This document shows positions 7,798-17,264 of a stretch of DNA of 64,000 nt, piece after piece; position 1 is the first letter of the stretch; every line of letters begins with the position of its first letter. The notes below the pieces were generated by a model. That model was not told the origin of the DNA. It saw only the letters and a list, made by a program, of their open reading frames with translations, and did no database searches. The stretch is taken from assembly GCF_004345005.1 (NCBI RefSeq), contig NZ_SMMX01000008.1, forward strand, positions 1-64,000, given 5' to 3'. Made by a program: the position numbers and the translations under genes. Origin of the DNA: Extibacter muris (GTDB lineage Bacteria; Bacillota; Clostridia; Lachnospirales; Lachnospiraceae).

Positions 7798-9989
7798 TTC
7801 CTGCGTCCTTTCTTCTTAACTGTTTTCTTACCGCTTGTTTTTTTCTTTAGCTGTCTGGTCTGCTGGTTCTTAAATGTCCGTTGTGCCTGTATCGTCTGTC
7901 TGGTTTGCTGTTGGGACACAGAAGAAGATTTATCCCCAGCCTTGACATTCTCACGCTGTACGGATTGTTTCTGCTCTGGCATTTTGACAGTAGCCCCAGA
8001 CGTTACAGGACGTTCTTTTTTGCGCTGGGTTTCCTGCTTGACAGGAGATACCGCTTGACGGGATTTATCCTGTACTTTCTGTGCTTCTTTTTGCACAGAC
8101 TTAGAAGTTGTTGCAGGTCGTTCATATTGACGGGTAGCACCTCCGTCTTTAGACTTCGTTGCTGATCCGTCCGCTTTCTTTTCTGCCTGCCTTGCTTCCT
8201 GTGCCTTTTGTAATGCCATACGTTTCTGTGCCACGCTTTGTCTGTGCTGGTTCTGTTTCTCTGCCCGTCCAGTCTGCCTTGTTTCCTGCTCCTGTACCAT
8301 GCCACGCTTGAAATCCGTCACATTTTCCTTTGCTTTTTCTTTAGCGGAGTGGACAGCATAACCAGCCTGTGTCGGCAGGTCTTTGACATTCTGCTTGACC
8401 TGCCGTACCTTGTCCTTGACACGGTTCTTAGTGTCTAAGACTGTACCGACCGCCGAACCTGCCCGACCACCAAGAGAAGCAGAAGCCGTATTCTTTCTTT
8501 GCGGTTGTTTCGTGGTATTGGAACGGGGCGGATTGCCACCATGACTGTCCGAAGCCATAGAGCCTGCCACTGCGCCTGCGATACTGCCAGCACCCACAGC
8601 TCTTGTCATGCGTCGCTCCATTCGTCTTGCTCTGTGGCGCATAAACATATAGGGACGGCGGAATATCCTGCGTCCCATGCTCTGGCTGTCCCCAGCATTG
8701 AGAGAGAACATACTCATAATGTCGCCCAGCTTCGTATAAATCCCAGCGAATGTCACTATCTGCAAGAACGCCACCATAAAGAACGGGTAGCCGTCTGACA
8801 GGTTGTAGAACATACTAGATATGGAAAATGCCACCGTAACAATGAGCGTAATTCCTGCCCGTGTCATAATCGTGTTAAATACCTTGACGATTGCCTGTTT
8901 TGCCATGCCCTCATAGCTGGGTATCATGGACAGCAGGAAGCTAATCGGCAGGAACATGGCAAAGATAATAAAAAGTATCTGGCTGAATATCATCATGGCG
9001 GTAAGCAGGAATACAAAAATCGTGATACCGAGATTAAAGAACAGTAGGAAGAACACCATACCCAGACGGTTTACCACCTGCGGTATCGTCATGTTGTCAT
9101 TGTCCCTGTCCTCGATTTCTGTTTTCACGACCTGCTCTCTGGTTTCCCCGTCCTCGTCCGACGGGTTAGCAGATACCAAAGCTTCCACACGGTCAGCCCC
9201 AAGTTCCTCTATGTCACTGTTTCCGAATTGGAGCAGTAGCCACGGCTGTTGAACCTGTATGGCAAACAGGCTGTCCCGTATCAAGTCCACGCTGTCCTTA
9301 CCCTTGCTGTCACTGTCTGGAAGCATGATTTTTGTCCCCAAGTCCAGCGACGCTGTGCTAATATCACTTGAAAAATCATTGACCTTTTTTATGTAATCGG
9401 GAGCATAGGCTATAAAGGAAGCCGATACCAAGAACACCACAATAAAGTTGATAACAGCGTGAAGTGCCTTGCTGGTTTCCCGTTTGATAAGTCCCGTATA
9501 GGCGACATAGATACCTACAATGAGGATAAGCAGTAAGAGGAAACCCACATAAAAGCCAGAGCTTGAAAAGCCGTTTTGTGTTACCCCTGCAAGCGTCTGT
9601 ATGCTTTTTCCGATACTGTCCGCCATGTCGTTAATGAAATCGAGCTTATAGGCTTCCTGCACCACATAGCCCGTGGCATTGCTTAGATACAGGCTGATAG
9701 TCCAGACAAAGTTTGTGATACAGTATAGCCCGTACTGCACACTTTTTCCAATACCGTCCAACCAGTTCCACGGAAGCCACGACCAGCTATTATCCACATA
9801 GAAGTCAAGCTGATAATTGCTTAATGGGTACTTTGAATACAGGTTACCAGCGTCTACCGTATCGTCCACCAAGCCCGCTGCATGAACCACCGTCCCCAGC
9901 ATAGCCAGCAGGAAAATAACAATAACCGCTACCAGCAGGACAGTAAGGAAGATACGGAGCAGTTTCTTTCCTGTGCTTTTTTCTTTCAT
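7794..9989 (-). CDS. Orf15, VirB6-like conjugation membrane protein (CD3337/EF1877 family)
   Basis: A 731-aa protein: a signal-like N-terminal segment (residues ~10-38), further membrane spans around residues 85-195 and 310-440, and a long hydrophilic tail (from ~470) very rich in Lys, Arg, Gln and Ala with a highly basic end (QLKKKTSGKKTVKKKGRRK). It matches the polytopic channel protein encoded between orf16 and orf14 in Tn916. The ATG at 9989 overlaps the orf16 stop (TGATG), so translation is coupled; an adjacent TTG could also serve as start. Confidence 0.88.
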   Translation of the reverse strand: MKEKSTGKKLLRIFLTVLLVAVIVIFLLAMLGTVVHAAGLVDDTVDAGNLYSKYPLSNYQLDFYVDNSWSWLPWNWLDGIGKSVQYGLYCITNFVWTISLYLSNATGYVVQEAYKLDFINDMADSIGKSIQTLAGVTQNGFSSSGFYVGFLLLLILIVGIYVAYTGLIKRETSKALHAVINFIVVFLVSASFIAYAPDYIKKVNDFSSDISTASLDLGTKIMLPDSDSKGKDSVDLIRDSLFAIQVQQPWLLLQFGNSDIEELGADRVEALVSANPSDEDGETREQVVKTEIEDRDNDNMTIPQVVNRLGMVFFLLFFNLGITIFVFLLTAMMIFSQILFIIFAMFLPISFLLSMIPSYEGMAKQAIVKVFNTIMTRAGITLIVTVAFSISSMFYNLSDGYPFFMVAFLQIVTFAGIYTKLGDIMSMFSLNAGDSQSMGRRIFRRPYMFMRHRARRMERRMTRAVGAGSIAGAVAGSMASDSHGGNPPRSNTTKQPQRKNTASASLGGRAGSAVGTVLDTKNRVKDKVRQVKQNVKDLPTQAGYAVHSAKEKAKENVTDFKRGMVQEQETRQTGRAEKQNQHRQSVAQKRMALQKAQEARQAEKKADGSATKSKDGGATRQYERPATTSKSVQKEAQKVQDKSRQAVSPVKQETQRKKERPVTSGATVKMPEQKQSVQRENVKAGDKSSSVSQQQTRQTIQAQRTFKNQQTRQLKKKTSGKKTVKKKGRRK

Positions 9990-10932
9990 CAATCCACCTC
10001 TTTTCTTACGGGTGGTCTAGTGTCAAAAGCAGTCAGCAGTTCCGCAAATACAGGGTGTATCTGCACAACACCTGTACGCCCGTAAAGGTCTTGAAGCAGG
10101 CATTGTCCGTTTTCCAAATCCCGTAACCGCTTCTGGTTGTTCTCGTCCTCCTTGTCAATGCCAAAAAATTCTAAGGTCTGCTTTATCTCGTTGATGTCCG
10201 TGCTTCTAAAAGCAAATTTAAGCCCAATATTGTTTTTCAAGCTTTCCTTTGATACGTCCCCAGAGGATTGCGTGACAAAGTAAACACCTGCGTTCATTGC
10301 TCGTCCGGCACGTACCAGTTTGTTAGATAAGGTTTCGCCCTGTGCCACATTCAGAAATGCCCATGCTTCATCTAAATCCACGATTTTAAAGATTGACCGG
10401 TCACTGTGAATAAAGTCTAATGCAAAAGTGGATATAACGATAAGCATTGCCACAGACAGTAATTCAATGGTGGTGTATTCCTCAAAAGTGGTATCTTTAT
10501 CGGGCAATACAAGGTCTGCCACCTGTATAATATTCAACTGCTTTTCAAGGCTGATAGCGTGTTCCACGTTGCCGTCTGAAAAGAGCAGGTGTGCGAAATC
10601 GTAGTCCGTGAAACTCTCGATATGGTCGGCTATGTTACGGGATATAGCAGTATCTTCTTTCCGTAACTCATCAATCACATGAAGCAAGCCCCTTGACTGG
10701 CTCTGGGTAACAGAACGCACCGCTTTTCTTAGCACAGGAAATTTTTCGCCGTCCCGTGAAGAAATCCCTGTAAGGAATGTCAATATGTCAATCGCAAGGC
10801 TTTCAGCGTCCTTGACGTTCCGCATGATAATGAATGGGTCAAGAAGTCCTGCATTTTCGCTGTCACTGGTTAGGTTTACGATATTGATTTCCACTGCTAT
10901 CTCTGGGAGTGTTTCTTTCCAACTCCCACGTT
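9989..10932 (-). CDS. Orf16 VirB4-like ATPase, 3' exon
   Basis: The downstream exon of the conjugation ATPase, with Walker B 'IFKIVDLDEAWAF' and the 'GVYFVTQSSGDVS' segment, followed by the helical C-terminus. The first coding bases, AA at 10932-10931, complete the split codon: ...DPKS-E-RGSWKETLPEIA..., which matches the Tn916 Orf16 arrangement. The two exons total 815 aa, the size I recall for Tn916 Orf16. The ATPase is non-functional unless intron 2 is removed, because Walker A and Walker B lie on different exons. Confidence 0.9.
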
Positions 10933-10980
10933 ATAGCGATAGGTAACTTTTTGATGTTATCTCCAAGTTTTCCCCCGCTT

Positions 10981-11014
10981 CACACCGTACATGAAACTTT
11001 CGCTTCATACGGCG
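10981..11014 (-). ncRNA. Domain V of group II intron 2
   Basis: A hairpin of the form CGCCGTATGAA..GCGAAAGT..TTCATGTACGGTGTG with a GAAA-type loop region. The catalytic triad reads CGC rather than AGC, which occurs in some bacterial group II classes. The exact boundaries are approximate. Confidence 0.75.
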
Positions 11015-11042
11015 TTCCATCATATCCAAATAGATTTATAAG

Positions 11043-12869
11043 TTATTTCCCAGTTATTGTCTGATATCCGTAATTCGTCCGTATTCTGTTCAGTTTTTTC
11101 TTCTGCTGACTATTAAGAACATAACCTTTTAACAGTGATTTTGCTTCGTCTGCTGATTCTGTTAGGATTGCCTTTGCAATGGGAATTTCCACAAATGCCA
11201 GATTAGAATATCTATCAAGGTTATCTCCTTTGTCTGATTTGTGAATACATGTCAGAATGGACGGAGTTCCTCGACGATTCATTACATAGCAGTTGCCTTG
11301 TTGTGCGATATATGCCGAAATACGATTGTCGTTAAACTCTACGCTATCGGCAGGGTTTTCATTTTCCAACAACGCTCGGATTTCTTCTTTTGTTACAACT
11401 ACAACGTCCTCATGCACCTTGTTTCTCCCTTGCTTTGTAAAATTACAAATATCTTGCGAGAAATTCATAGGATTTTTGTGTTGTACTCCTTGAATCGGCA
11501 ATAGCGGATTATCCGAAATCATCACTATTTTTGTTTTTGGTCTGATTCCTTTTGTCCTGCTCTGAAATTCTGAACTTGTACTTTCAAATGGAACTGATTT
11601 TGCAATGTTCCTTAAACGGATTCGTATGGTCGGTAAGAGAGCGTAACTTACTTCTGTCAGGTTGTTATATACGTTAGTTGCTATGCAGTAGTAATTCTGC
11701 ATACCGATAACTGTCAGATTATATCTGCTGATATTGAAGCCAGTCGTATGTCTGGCTATATCTTTTACCTTTAACTTTAGATTTGTTTTCGCTTTCTTTA
11801 ATGCTTTTTGGTTCATATCTGTTTTGGCAACATAACCGTGTTTCGTTCTTCCTTTTGGAATGACTTTGATTTTGAACCCCAGAAAATCTGATGAATTTTT
11901 CTTCAGATTTACTACCTTTGATTTCTCTGGACTGATTTCTAATTTCAGCCTTTTATTAAGAAAATCTACGGTACTGTGGTAAAATCTTTGTGCTTCTCCA
12001 TAGGTTGAACACATGATTTTAAAATCATCAGCGTAACGTACAATAAAACCGCTTTTCAGTTTGGTATATTTCTTTGCGTATTGAAGCCACCCATTTTTAC
12101 TGCGGTTCTTCGGCTGGAATGTTTCCCACTGACTGCTTACCCACCAATCTAATTCATTAAGGACTATGAGGGAGAGCAGTGGACTTAACAGACCGCCTTG
12201 TGGTGTTCCTTTTTCTGGGACACCCTCGCCGTCAATTTCAGCTTTCAGCATTTTGCTGATAATGCAAATCAATCTTTTATCCCGAATACCAAGTGTCCAG
12301 ATTTGTTTTAATAGTTTTCCATGATTGACATTATCGAAAAATCCTTTAATGTCTACGTCAACACAGTAATGATATTTTGATAAATTTATCAGTGTCGTTA
12401 CTCTGCTGACTGCATGGTGGGCACTTCGATTCGCACGGAATCCATAGGAATGATTATGGAACTTTGGTTCGCATATCGGCTCTAGGACTTGCAGGATACA
12501 TTGTTGTACCAGCCTGTCCCAGATACACGGAATCCCCAATGGACGCATTTTATCGCTCCCAGCTTTTGGAATGAAAACACGTCTGACTGATTTTGGGCGG
12601 TAGTCGCTAAGGCTTTCCCGAACGGTAGCAACAATCTCAGCATTGCTGAGTTGTTTTATATCGTCTATCGTCATTCCGTCCGTTCCAGCCGTTTTACTGC
12701 CACTGTTTGATTTCAGATTACGGTAAGCTAAACAAATATTTTGTTCCGAACCAATAATTTCAAGTAACTTATAAAAATTATTACCGTTCTTGCTCTGTGC
12801 GTATAACTCGTCATAAATATGTTGCATATCATAATACTCGTTATAGCGGAGCTTGTTTTTCTTTAGCAT
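11043..12869 (-). CDS. ltrA: Group II intron reverse transcriptase/maturase (intron 2)
   Basis: A 608-aa intron-encoded protein. It contains RT motifs 'AGTDGMTIDDI', 'RPLGIPCIWDRLVQQC', 'SYGFRANRSAHHAV', 'GTPQGGLLSPLL', catalytic YADD ('VRYADDFKIM') and 'FLGFKIK'; then the X/maturase domain and a C-terminal region at the position of the HNH endonuclease. The usual HCHHK zinc/HNH motif reads TCIHK here, and the distal VHKLIH-type block reads IAKAIL, so endonuclease activity is probably lost while splicing activity may remain. The start at 12869 was chosen for the AAGGAGG site 8 nt upstream. It is similar in length to the maturase of the Tn5397 intron. Confidence 0.9.
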   Translation of the reverse strand: MLKKNKLRYNEYYDMQHIYDELYAQSKNGNNFYKLLEIIGSEQNICLAYRNLKSNSGSKTAGTDGMTIDDIKQLSNAEIVATVRESLSDYRPKSVRRVFIPKAGSDKMRPLGIPCIWDRLVQQCILQVLEPICEPKFHNHSYGFRANRSAHHAVSRVTTLINLSKYHYCVDVDIKGFFDNVNHGKLLKQIWTLGIRDKRLICIISKMLKAEIDGEGVPEKGTPQGGLLSPLLSLIVLNELDWWVSSQWETFQPKNRSKNGWLQYAKKYTKLKSGFIVRYADDFKIMCSTYGEAQRFYHSTVDFLNKRLKLEISPEKSKVVNLKKNSSDFLGFKIKVIPKGRTKHGYVAKTDMNQKALKKAKTNLKLKVKDIARHTTGFNISRYNLTVIGMQNYYCIATNVYNNLTEVSYALLPTIRIRLRNIAKSVPFESTSSEFQSRTKGIRPKTKIVMISDNPLLPIQGVQHKNPMNFSQDICNFTKQGRNKVHEDVVVVTKEEIRALLENENPADSVEFNDNRISAYIAQQGNCYVMNRRGTPSILTCIHKSDKGDNLDRYSNLAFVEIPIAKAILTESADEAKSLLKGYVLNSQQKKKLNRIRTNYGYQTITGK

Positions 12870-13614
12870 GGTCTGTACCCTCCTTGTTTGCAGGAGCAAG
12901 TACATCTCTTAGTCTTACTCGAACCCATACCATTTTTTTCTTAGTAATTCTATTCTTCATATGACTAGTGGCTATCCCTCCACCGCTTGTTATCACGGTT
13001 TCATAGGTACTGTGCCACCACTCTCACTGACATTAACACACCTTATATCATTGCTAATCTCACAATAACTTTCTGATGTGAACACTTCACAGACAGTAAA
13101 ATCTCCATGTTGTCAGCTTTCAACGTTCCAAACACACTATCTGTACATATATCCTTAGGTTTCCTCTATAAGCCTGCTACCTTGATAACGCCTTTAACGT
13201 TATATGGATTTTCATAAATGCGGAGTCTTACTCACCCACAGTAGCGACACTGTTTGTGTCACTGGACATTTCTATCCAGCCCCGATATAGACCTGTACAT
13301 TCAAGGATTCGTCAGTAGACCTCTCATCTACATTCTAACCATAGATATTTTATAGACTTCCGGCATATAGGACACAACGCCCACCTCTGGGAATCTTTCG
13401 TCAGCATTATCTGTTACGGTGTCTGTCTGCCGACTTTACCGAGCTTCTGACAGAGCCTTGTTTACTCAAGTTTCTGCCAGTCGGAGTATTAAAGTAGCCT
13501 TTCAGGGCGTTACCCCGTCATTCGACTATTCGTGTGTTTAGTTCTCCAACACACATTAAATATTGATTTAATGAAGTGCTGTGCCTACTCTTTTCAAGTA
13601 GGAACGTTTCGCAC

Positions 13615-15118
13615 CAGACTTAGGGTCAAGGATAACCGCCTGTCCGCCAAACAGCACCGCATAATAGACAAGCAGGTTGTTACTGAACGATTTTCCACCG
13701 CCCAGCGAACCCACGAAAGCAGAAGCAAGGGCATTTGTAACCGTACCTTTGACACCTTGACTGGCAAGGGCAGGTTGCAGATAGACGTTGCGCCCAGTGT
13801 CAACGGAATAGCCCATATAGATACCCTCATTTTCGCCTAACTGCTGGGTCGCTCCAAAGCCAAGCCCTGCTAGGAAGTCAGATTTTACATACTGCATATA
13901 GTCATTGAGATACCGGTTGCTGGCTGGTAAAAACTCATTATGTAAGCCCAGCATATCCCCAGCAGGACGAACCGACTTGACATTCAAATCGTCGTAAAAG
14001 TCCTTGACCTCATCACAACGGCGTTTCAGCTCGTCAAGATCGGGTGCAGACACCCGTATGACGTAGCTTAACTTATACATACTTTCCTTTGTCTGGTCTA
14101 ATTCCGTTTCCAGTTCGTCCACGCTGTCCAGAGCGTCCACCACGTTACTGCTGGTTTCACTCCCAGCTTGATAGGCGTGGTTATCCAAATCTTTCAATTC
14201 CTTTTTCTTGTTGCGTACCGTGGTTAAGGCTTTCTTGTTGCCCACGATTTCCACATTCATGCTAGTATCAATCGGAAACGTAAATTGCTGTTGCTGAAAA
14301 TAGAAGATTTCAGAGGACGGAAAGTCTAGTTCTCCCACAATGGCATTGACCGTAAAGTAGGTCACGTAGCTTTCGCTGTCCTCATGTTCCAGACGCAAGT
14401 ACCGCTGGCTTTCCTCAACCAGACAACGGCTGGGACGGATAAGGTCATATCGTTTGATAAGCGTTTCCTTTTTCAGCTTCTTCTTTGGTAGGCTATAATC
14501 GTAGTCCTCATAGGCGATACCGTCCCGTCCGTAAAGGTGTTCCATGAGATAGCCGAAGTCGTTCTTGTCCAGACGGCGTACTTTGAAGCGTCTGGAAATC
14601 TTGTTTTCCAGCAGTTTTTCCATTTTCATGTAGCGGTTGATTTCATCATTCGGCATAGAAATGAAGTCATTCATCAGCGTGTGATTGACTTCATTCAAAA
14701 ATTCCTTGAATGTAAGCAGGGCGGATTTCTTCACAGTGGCAAGGTTCATTTCCTGTTCACTTGTCACAAGTTTAAAGCCAAGAAAAAAGCGGTAATCCAC
14801 TTGATTATCGCCTATCATTTCCACTAATGCGTCGGTTTGTTCGTCAATCTTCTGGATTGCCACATCACGCAGACGACCTGTTACCAGCTTCTTTGAGCGT
14901 TCCTGTATGGCTCTTAGTGAGCTTTCTGTGGCAATCTGCAACGCATGGATTTTTCCCTCACGGGATTGTGCGATAAGCTGACGGAAGCTGTCATGCACGA
15001 TAAACTTCTGTTCTGCTGAAAGAAAACTGTAATTGTATGGAACAAGCTCATAGTAAGCGAATACCTCATTGTCCCTGTTCCACACAAGGTTGTTGTCGAT
15101 ATATTTAATCGGGAACAT
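13615..15118 (-). CDS. Orf16 VirB4-like conjugation ATPase, 5' exon
   Basis: The upstream exon (501 codons plus one base). An N-terminal VirB4/CagE-like domain precedes the P-loop 'GSLGGGKSFSNN' near the end of the exon; the intron falls shortly after it, inside the conserved 'ILDPKSE' motif. VirB4-like ATPases energise assembly of the type IV secretion channel at the membrane. Its start overlaps the end of the upstream tcpE-like gene by 14 nt, as in Tn916. Confidence 0.9.
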
Positions 15119-15494
15119 ACATCACACTCCTAACTGCCGTGATTGGTTCATTGATTTTCTGGCTACGCAGTTTCACGGCTTTTCCTGCATAAGTCAGTTT
15201 GGGTCGAAGCCCATAGGTAATCATGGATTTCAAAAAGCTGTATGGCTTCTTCCCGTCAAAAGTTTTCTGGCTCATAAACCAAGTGAGCGCAACGGGAATA
15301 CCGAAATACTTCAAAAATGCGCCCTCAATCGTGGAAAGAGGGGGCAGGTCGGCAAACAGGATAATGAAAAATTCTGTCAGCACGAACCATGTAATCTGGG
15401 TAAAGGTAACAGGAAACGGAAGCTGTAAATCGTTGATAGAGTACAGCACTTTTTCCACGTTCCAGATACCCGTATAGGATTTAATTTTCTTCAT
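15105..15494 (-). CDS. TcpE-family conjugation membrane protein (Orf17)
   Basis: A 129-aa protein with two closely spaced hydrophobic segments (residues ~35-55 and ~60-80) flanked by soluble tails, the TcpE pattern. These proteins are small inner components of Gram-positive conjugation channels. The start has an AAAGGAG site at good spacing, and the 3' end overlaps the VirB4-like gene. Order orf17-orf16-orf15-orf14-orf13 is the Tn916 order. Confidence 0.85.
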   Translation of the reverse strand: MKKIKSYTGIWNVEKVLYSINDLQLPFPVTFTQITWFVLTEFFIILFADLPPLSTIEGAFLKYFGIPVALTWFMSQKTFDGKKPYSFLKSMITYGLRPKLTYAGKAVKLRSQKINEPITAVRSVMYVPD

Positions 15495-15605
15495 GGGATT
15501 TCTCCTTTCTTGAAATGAATAAGGACAGTCAGCATATAGGCCGACTGCCCTTGAAAATAAATGAGCTGTCAGTAGTACCCTTGACAGGGTTCTGATCTGA
15601 CAGCC

Positions 15606-16109
15606 TTATAACTGGATTTCACACATACCATAGCTGGTTTCGATAAAGCGACCACCGATTTCCAAGTCCCGACCGTAGGCTTCATAATCTATGTAATAGG
15701 ACAAGCTGGATGGAATTTCTCCGAGGACTTGCAGTTCATCAATATAATAACGAGCAACGTCCTCCATGCAGTCACAGTCGGGATAGAAATAAATATCGTC
15801 CTTGTGGTCTACCAGTTCTTCTATTGTCCCATAATGAGAGATAAATTCGTCAAGCTGGTCTATGATGTAATCATCAAGCTCACTTATCATTTCATACAGG
15901 TTGTTCAGTTCATCAATGGAAGCGTACTCGGAAACTTCACAGGGGAAGTTATCGGTATCATGGACGGCATATTCTTCGTATTCAGCATTCAGTCCGATAC
16001 GCTCTGCGATTTCTTCATAGTCAAGAGGGAAAGAGAACCAGTCGCCTACTAAGTAGCCCTCGTTGTACTTTCCAAGATTAGCGATATACACACGCATATC
16101 ATCAACCAT
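15606..16109 (-). CDS. ardA: Anti-restriction protein ArdA (copy 1)
   Basis: A 167-aa, strongly acidic protein with the ArdA start 'MRVYIANLGKYNEGYLVGDWFSFP'-type region and the C-terminal 'YCIDYEAYGRDLE'-like motif seen here as YYIDYEAYGRDLE. ArdA mimics DNA and inhibits type I restriction enzymes when an element enters a new host. AGAGGTG is too close to the first ATG (16115) and well spaced from the Met two codons later, so 16109 is preferred. It is the homologue of Tn916 Orf18. Confidence 0.88.
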   Translation of the reverse strand: MVDDMRVYIANLGKYNEGYLVGDWFSFPLDYEEIAERIGLNAEYEEYAVHDTDNFPCEVSEYASIDELNNLYEMISELDDYIIDQLDEFISHYGTIEELVDHKDDIYFYPDCDCMEDVARYYIDELQVLGEIPSSLSYYIDYEAYGRDLEIGGRFIETSYGMCEIQL

Positions 16110-16127
16110 AGGCATACACCTCTTTTC

Positions 16128-16628
16128 TTACCACGGGATTTCAAATATGCCGTACTCGGTTTTAACAAACCGCCCATTTTCTTCCAGTGATTGTGCGTAG
16201 GCTTCATAATCAAAGTAGCGCACACAATCTTCCGACAGGGAAGCAAAAGCTGGATTGTCAGCCAGTACATGACGGGCAACATCAATCATGGTAGCACAGC
16301 CTGCATAATGGATAATGGAATTTCTGTAATTGTAAAATTCGTCAAAGTCTGAATAGTATTCCGAAAATGACGCATAGCTTTTCCGAAGTTCCACAGGCAT
16401 ATTTTGATACATGAGGGCAAGCTCATTTAAGCGTTCAATCGCTGTGTTTTCGTCCACTTCATCAGCAAAGGGAAGTTCTTTTTCAATAATGTGATAGTCC
16501 TCGCTGTCTGCTTCAATTCCTAGTGTTTCTTCCAGTTCCGTTTCATCAATCGGCAGGTCAAACCATGCAGAACGCAGGACGCCGTTTATCGGTCTTGTTG
16601 TTTCAATCAGCACTCTTAATTCTTTCAT
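16128..16628 (-). CDS. ardA: Anti-restriction protein ArdA (copy 2)
   Basis: A 166-aa acidic ArdA paralogue with 'RSAWFDLPIDETELEETLGI' near the N-terminus and 'YFDYEAYAQSLEENGRFV' near the C-terminus. It lies 12-18 nt upstream of ardA copy 1 on the same strand. The two proteins are clearly homologous but diverged, so this is an old tandem pair rather than a fresh duplication. Two ArdA variants could widen the range of restriction enzymes blocked (inference). Confidence 0.88.
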   Translation of the reverse strand: MKELRVLIETTRPINGVLRSAWFDLPIDETELEETLGIEADSEDYHIIEKELPFADEVDENTAIERLNELALMYQNMPVELRKSYASFSEYYSDFDEFYNYRNSIIHYAGCATMIDVARHVLADNPAFASLSEDCVRYFDYEAYAQSLEENGRFVKTEYGIFEIPW

Positions 16629-16691
16629 AGTTATTCATGTCCTTTCTTTTCGCTGGAAATACTTTGTGTACCATTCCGTTACCCCCTTTCA

Positions 16692-16753
16692 TTCCCCCTA
16701 AGCCCAGCTCCCATAGGGGGAAAGGATAGAAGTTTGCCTGTCTGCAAACTTCT
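16692..16753. promoter_or_regulatory. Two adjacent strong hairpins between orf19 and ardA
   Basis: Hairpin A pairs TTCCCCCT (16692-16699) with AGGGGGAA (16715-16722). Hairpin B pairs AGAAGTTTGC (16728-16737) with GCAAACTTCT (16744-16753), a perfect 10-bp stem. Neither has a clear U-tract on the coding (minus) strand, so they may be transcript-stability or attenuation structures, or weak terminators. Confidence 0.5.
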
Positions 16754-16758
16754 GTTGA

Positions 16759-16980
16759 TTATGCTCCGATAATCTTATTGAATAACTGCAACAACACGTC
16801 TTTTACACCGCCAGCGTTAAAGACCAGACCTACCGCAACAAGGGCGACTACAAGGAAGCCGATAAGTTTGGAAAACTCTCTTTTAAATCCTAAGTAGATA
16901 CCAATAACCACGATTGCCATAAGCACTAAGCTCTGTGCATTGCTTAAAAACCAAGTGTATAAATTTTGTCCGAAGTTCAT
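16759..16980 (-). CDS. Small conjugation membrane protein (Orf19-like)
   Basis: A 73-aa hydrophobic protein with two membrane segments (residues ~15-30 and ~38-55) and the TcpD/Orf19 position in the transfer operon. Its ATG overlaps the stop of the DUF3789 gene. Proteins at this location are small accessory components of the conjugation channel; the exact role is not known from sequence. Confidence 0.75.
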   Translation of the reverse strand: MNFGQNLYTWFLSNAQSLVLMAIVVIGIYLGFKREFSKLIGFLVVALVAVGLVFNAGGVKDVLLQLFNKIIGA

Positions 16981-17111
16981 TCTTCATTGCTCCTTTCCAT
17001 TTGTTCAATTCTGCCGTCAGCCTGTTTTCCGACAACTAACAGGCACATAAGGACAACACCAATGCCTGCCCCTAATGAAACCAGCAGTAAGTCCCATAAT
17101 AAATGCCACAT
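16977..17111 (-). CDS. DUF3789 family small membrane protein
   Basis: A 44-aa ORF beginning MWHLLWDLLLVSLGAGIG: one transmembrane helix followed by a short charged tail rich in Lys, Glu and Arg, the DUF3789 pattern seen in Tn916-like and related ICEs. The start follows a GGAGG site 7-8 nt upstream. Its ATGA end overlaps the Orf19-like start, and its start overlaps the stop region of the next upstream small gene. Function unknown. Confidence 0.75.
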   Translation of the reverse strand: MWHLLWDLLLVSLGAGIGVVLMCLLVVGKQADGRIEQMERSNEE

Positions 17112-17261
17112 TTAAGTTTCCTCCTTTTCTACCTCCACCAGCTCGTCCACGGAAGCGGTCTGCTGTTGGATAATCATTTCATGTTTTTCTGTAAGCTTTG
17201 CGTTTTCACAGATATGTTTGAGATATTCTGTCTTATTACCAGCGTCAATCTTTTCCAGCAT
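17112..17261 (-). CDS. Small hydrophilic ICE protein (49 aa)
   Basis: A 49-aa ORF (MLEKIDAGNKTEYL...) that is charged and probably helical. It lies between the MobT gene and the DUF3789 gene with almost no spacing (its stop touches the next start region), so it is very likely translated as part of the operon. I recognise no domain. Confidence 0.6.
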   Translation of the reverse strand: MLEKIDAGNKTEYLKHICENAKLTEKHEMIIQQQTASVDELVEVEKEET

Positions 17262-17264
17262 TTT

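Larger units (their letters stand above)
10933..13614 (-). mobile_element. Group II intron 2, inserted in orf16
   Basis: The minus-strand RNA starts GTGCGAAACG at 13614, carries a domain V hairpin near 10981-11014 and ends ...CGCTAT at 10933. Excision of this 2,682-nt segment joins TCT-G to AA-CGT and restores a continuous VirB4 frame. It encodes an uninterrupted 608-aa maturase (11043-12869) in domain IV. The non-coding stretch 12906-13614 is the 5' ribozyme region (domains I-III). It differs from intron 1 in its encoded protein and in sequence, so it is an independent insertion rather than a duplication. Confidence 0.88.

Noticed and set aside
13100-13560. Possible extra small genes between the two orf16 exons
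   Set aside because: This stretch is the 5' ribozyme part of group II intron 2, not protein-coding.
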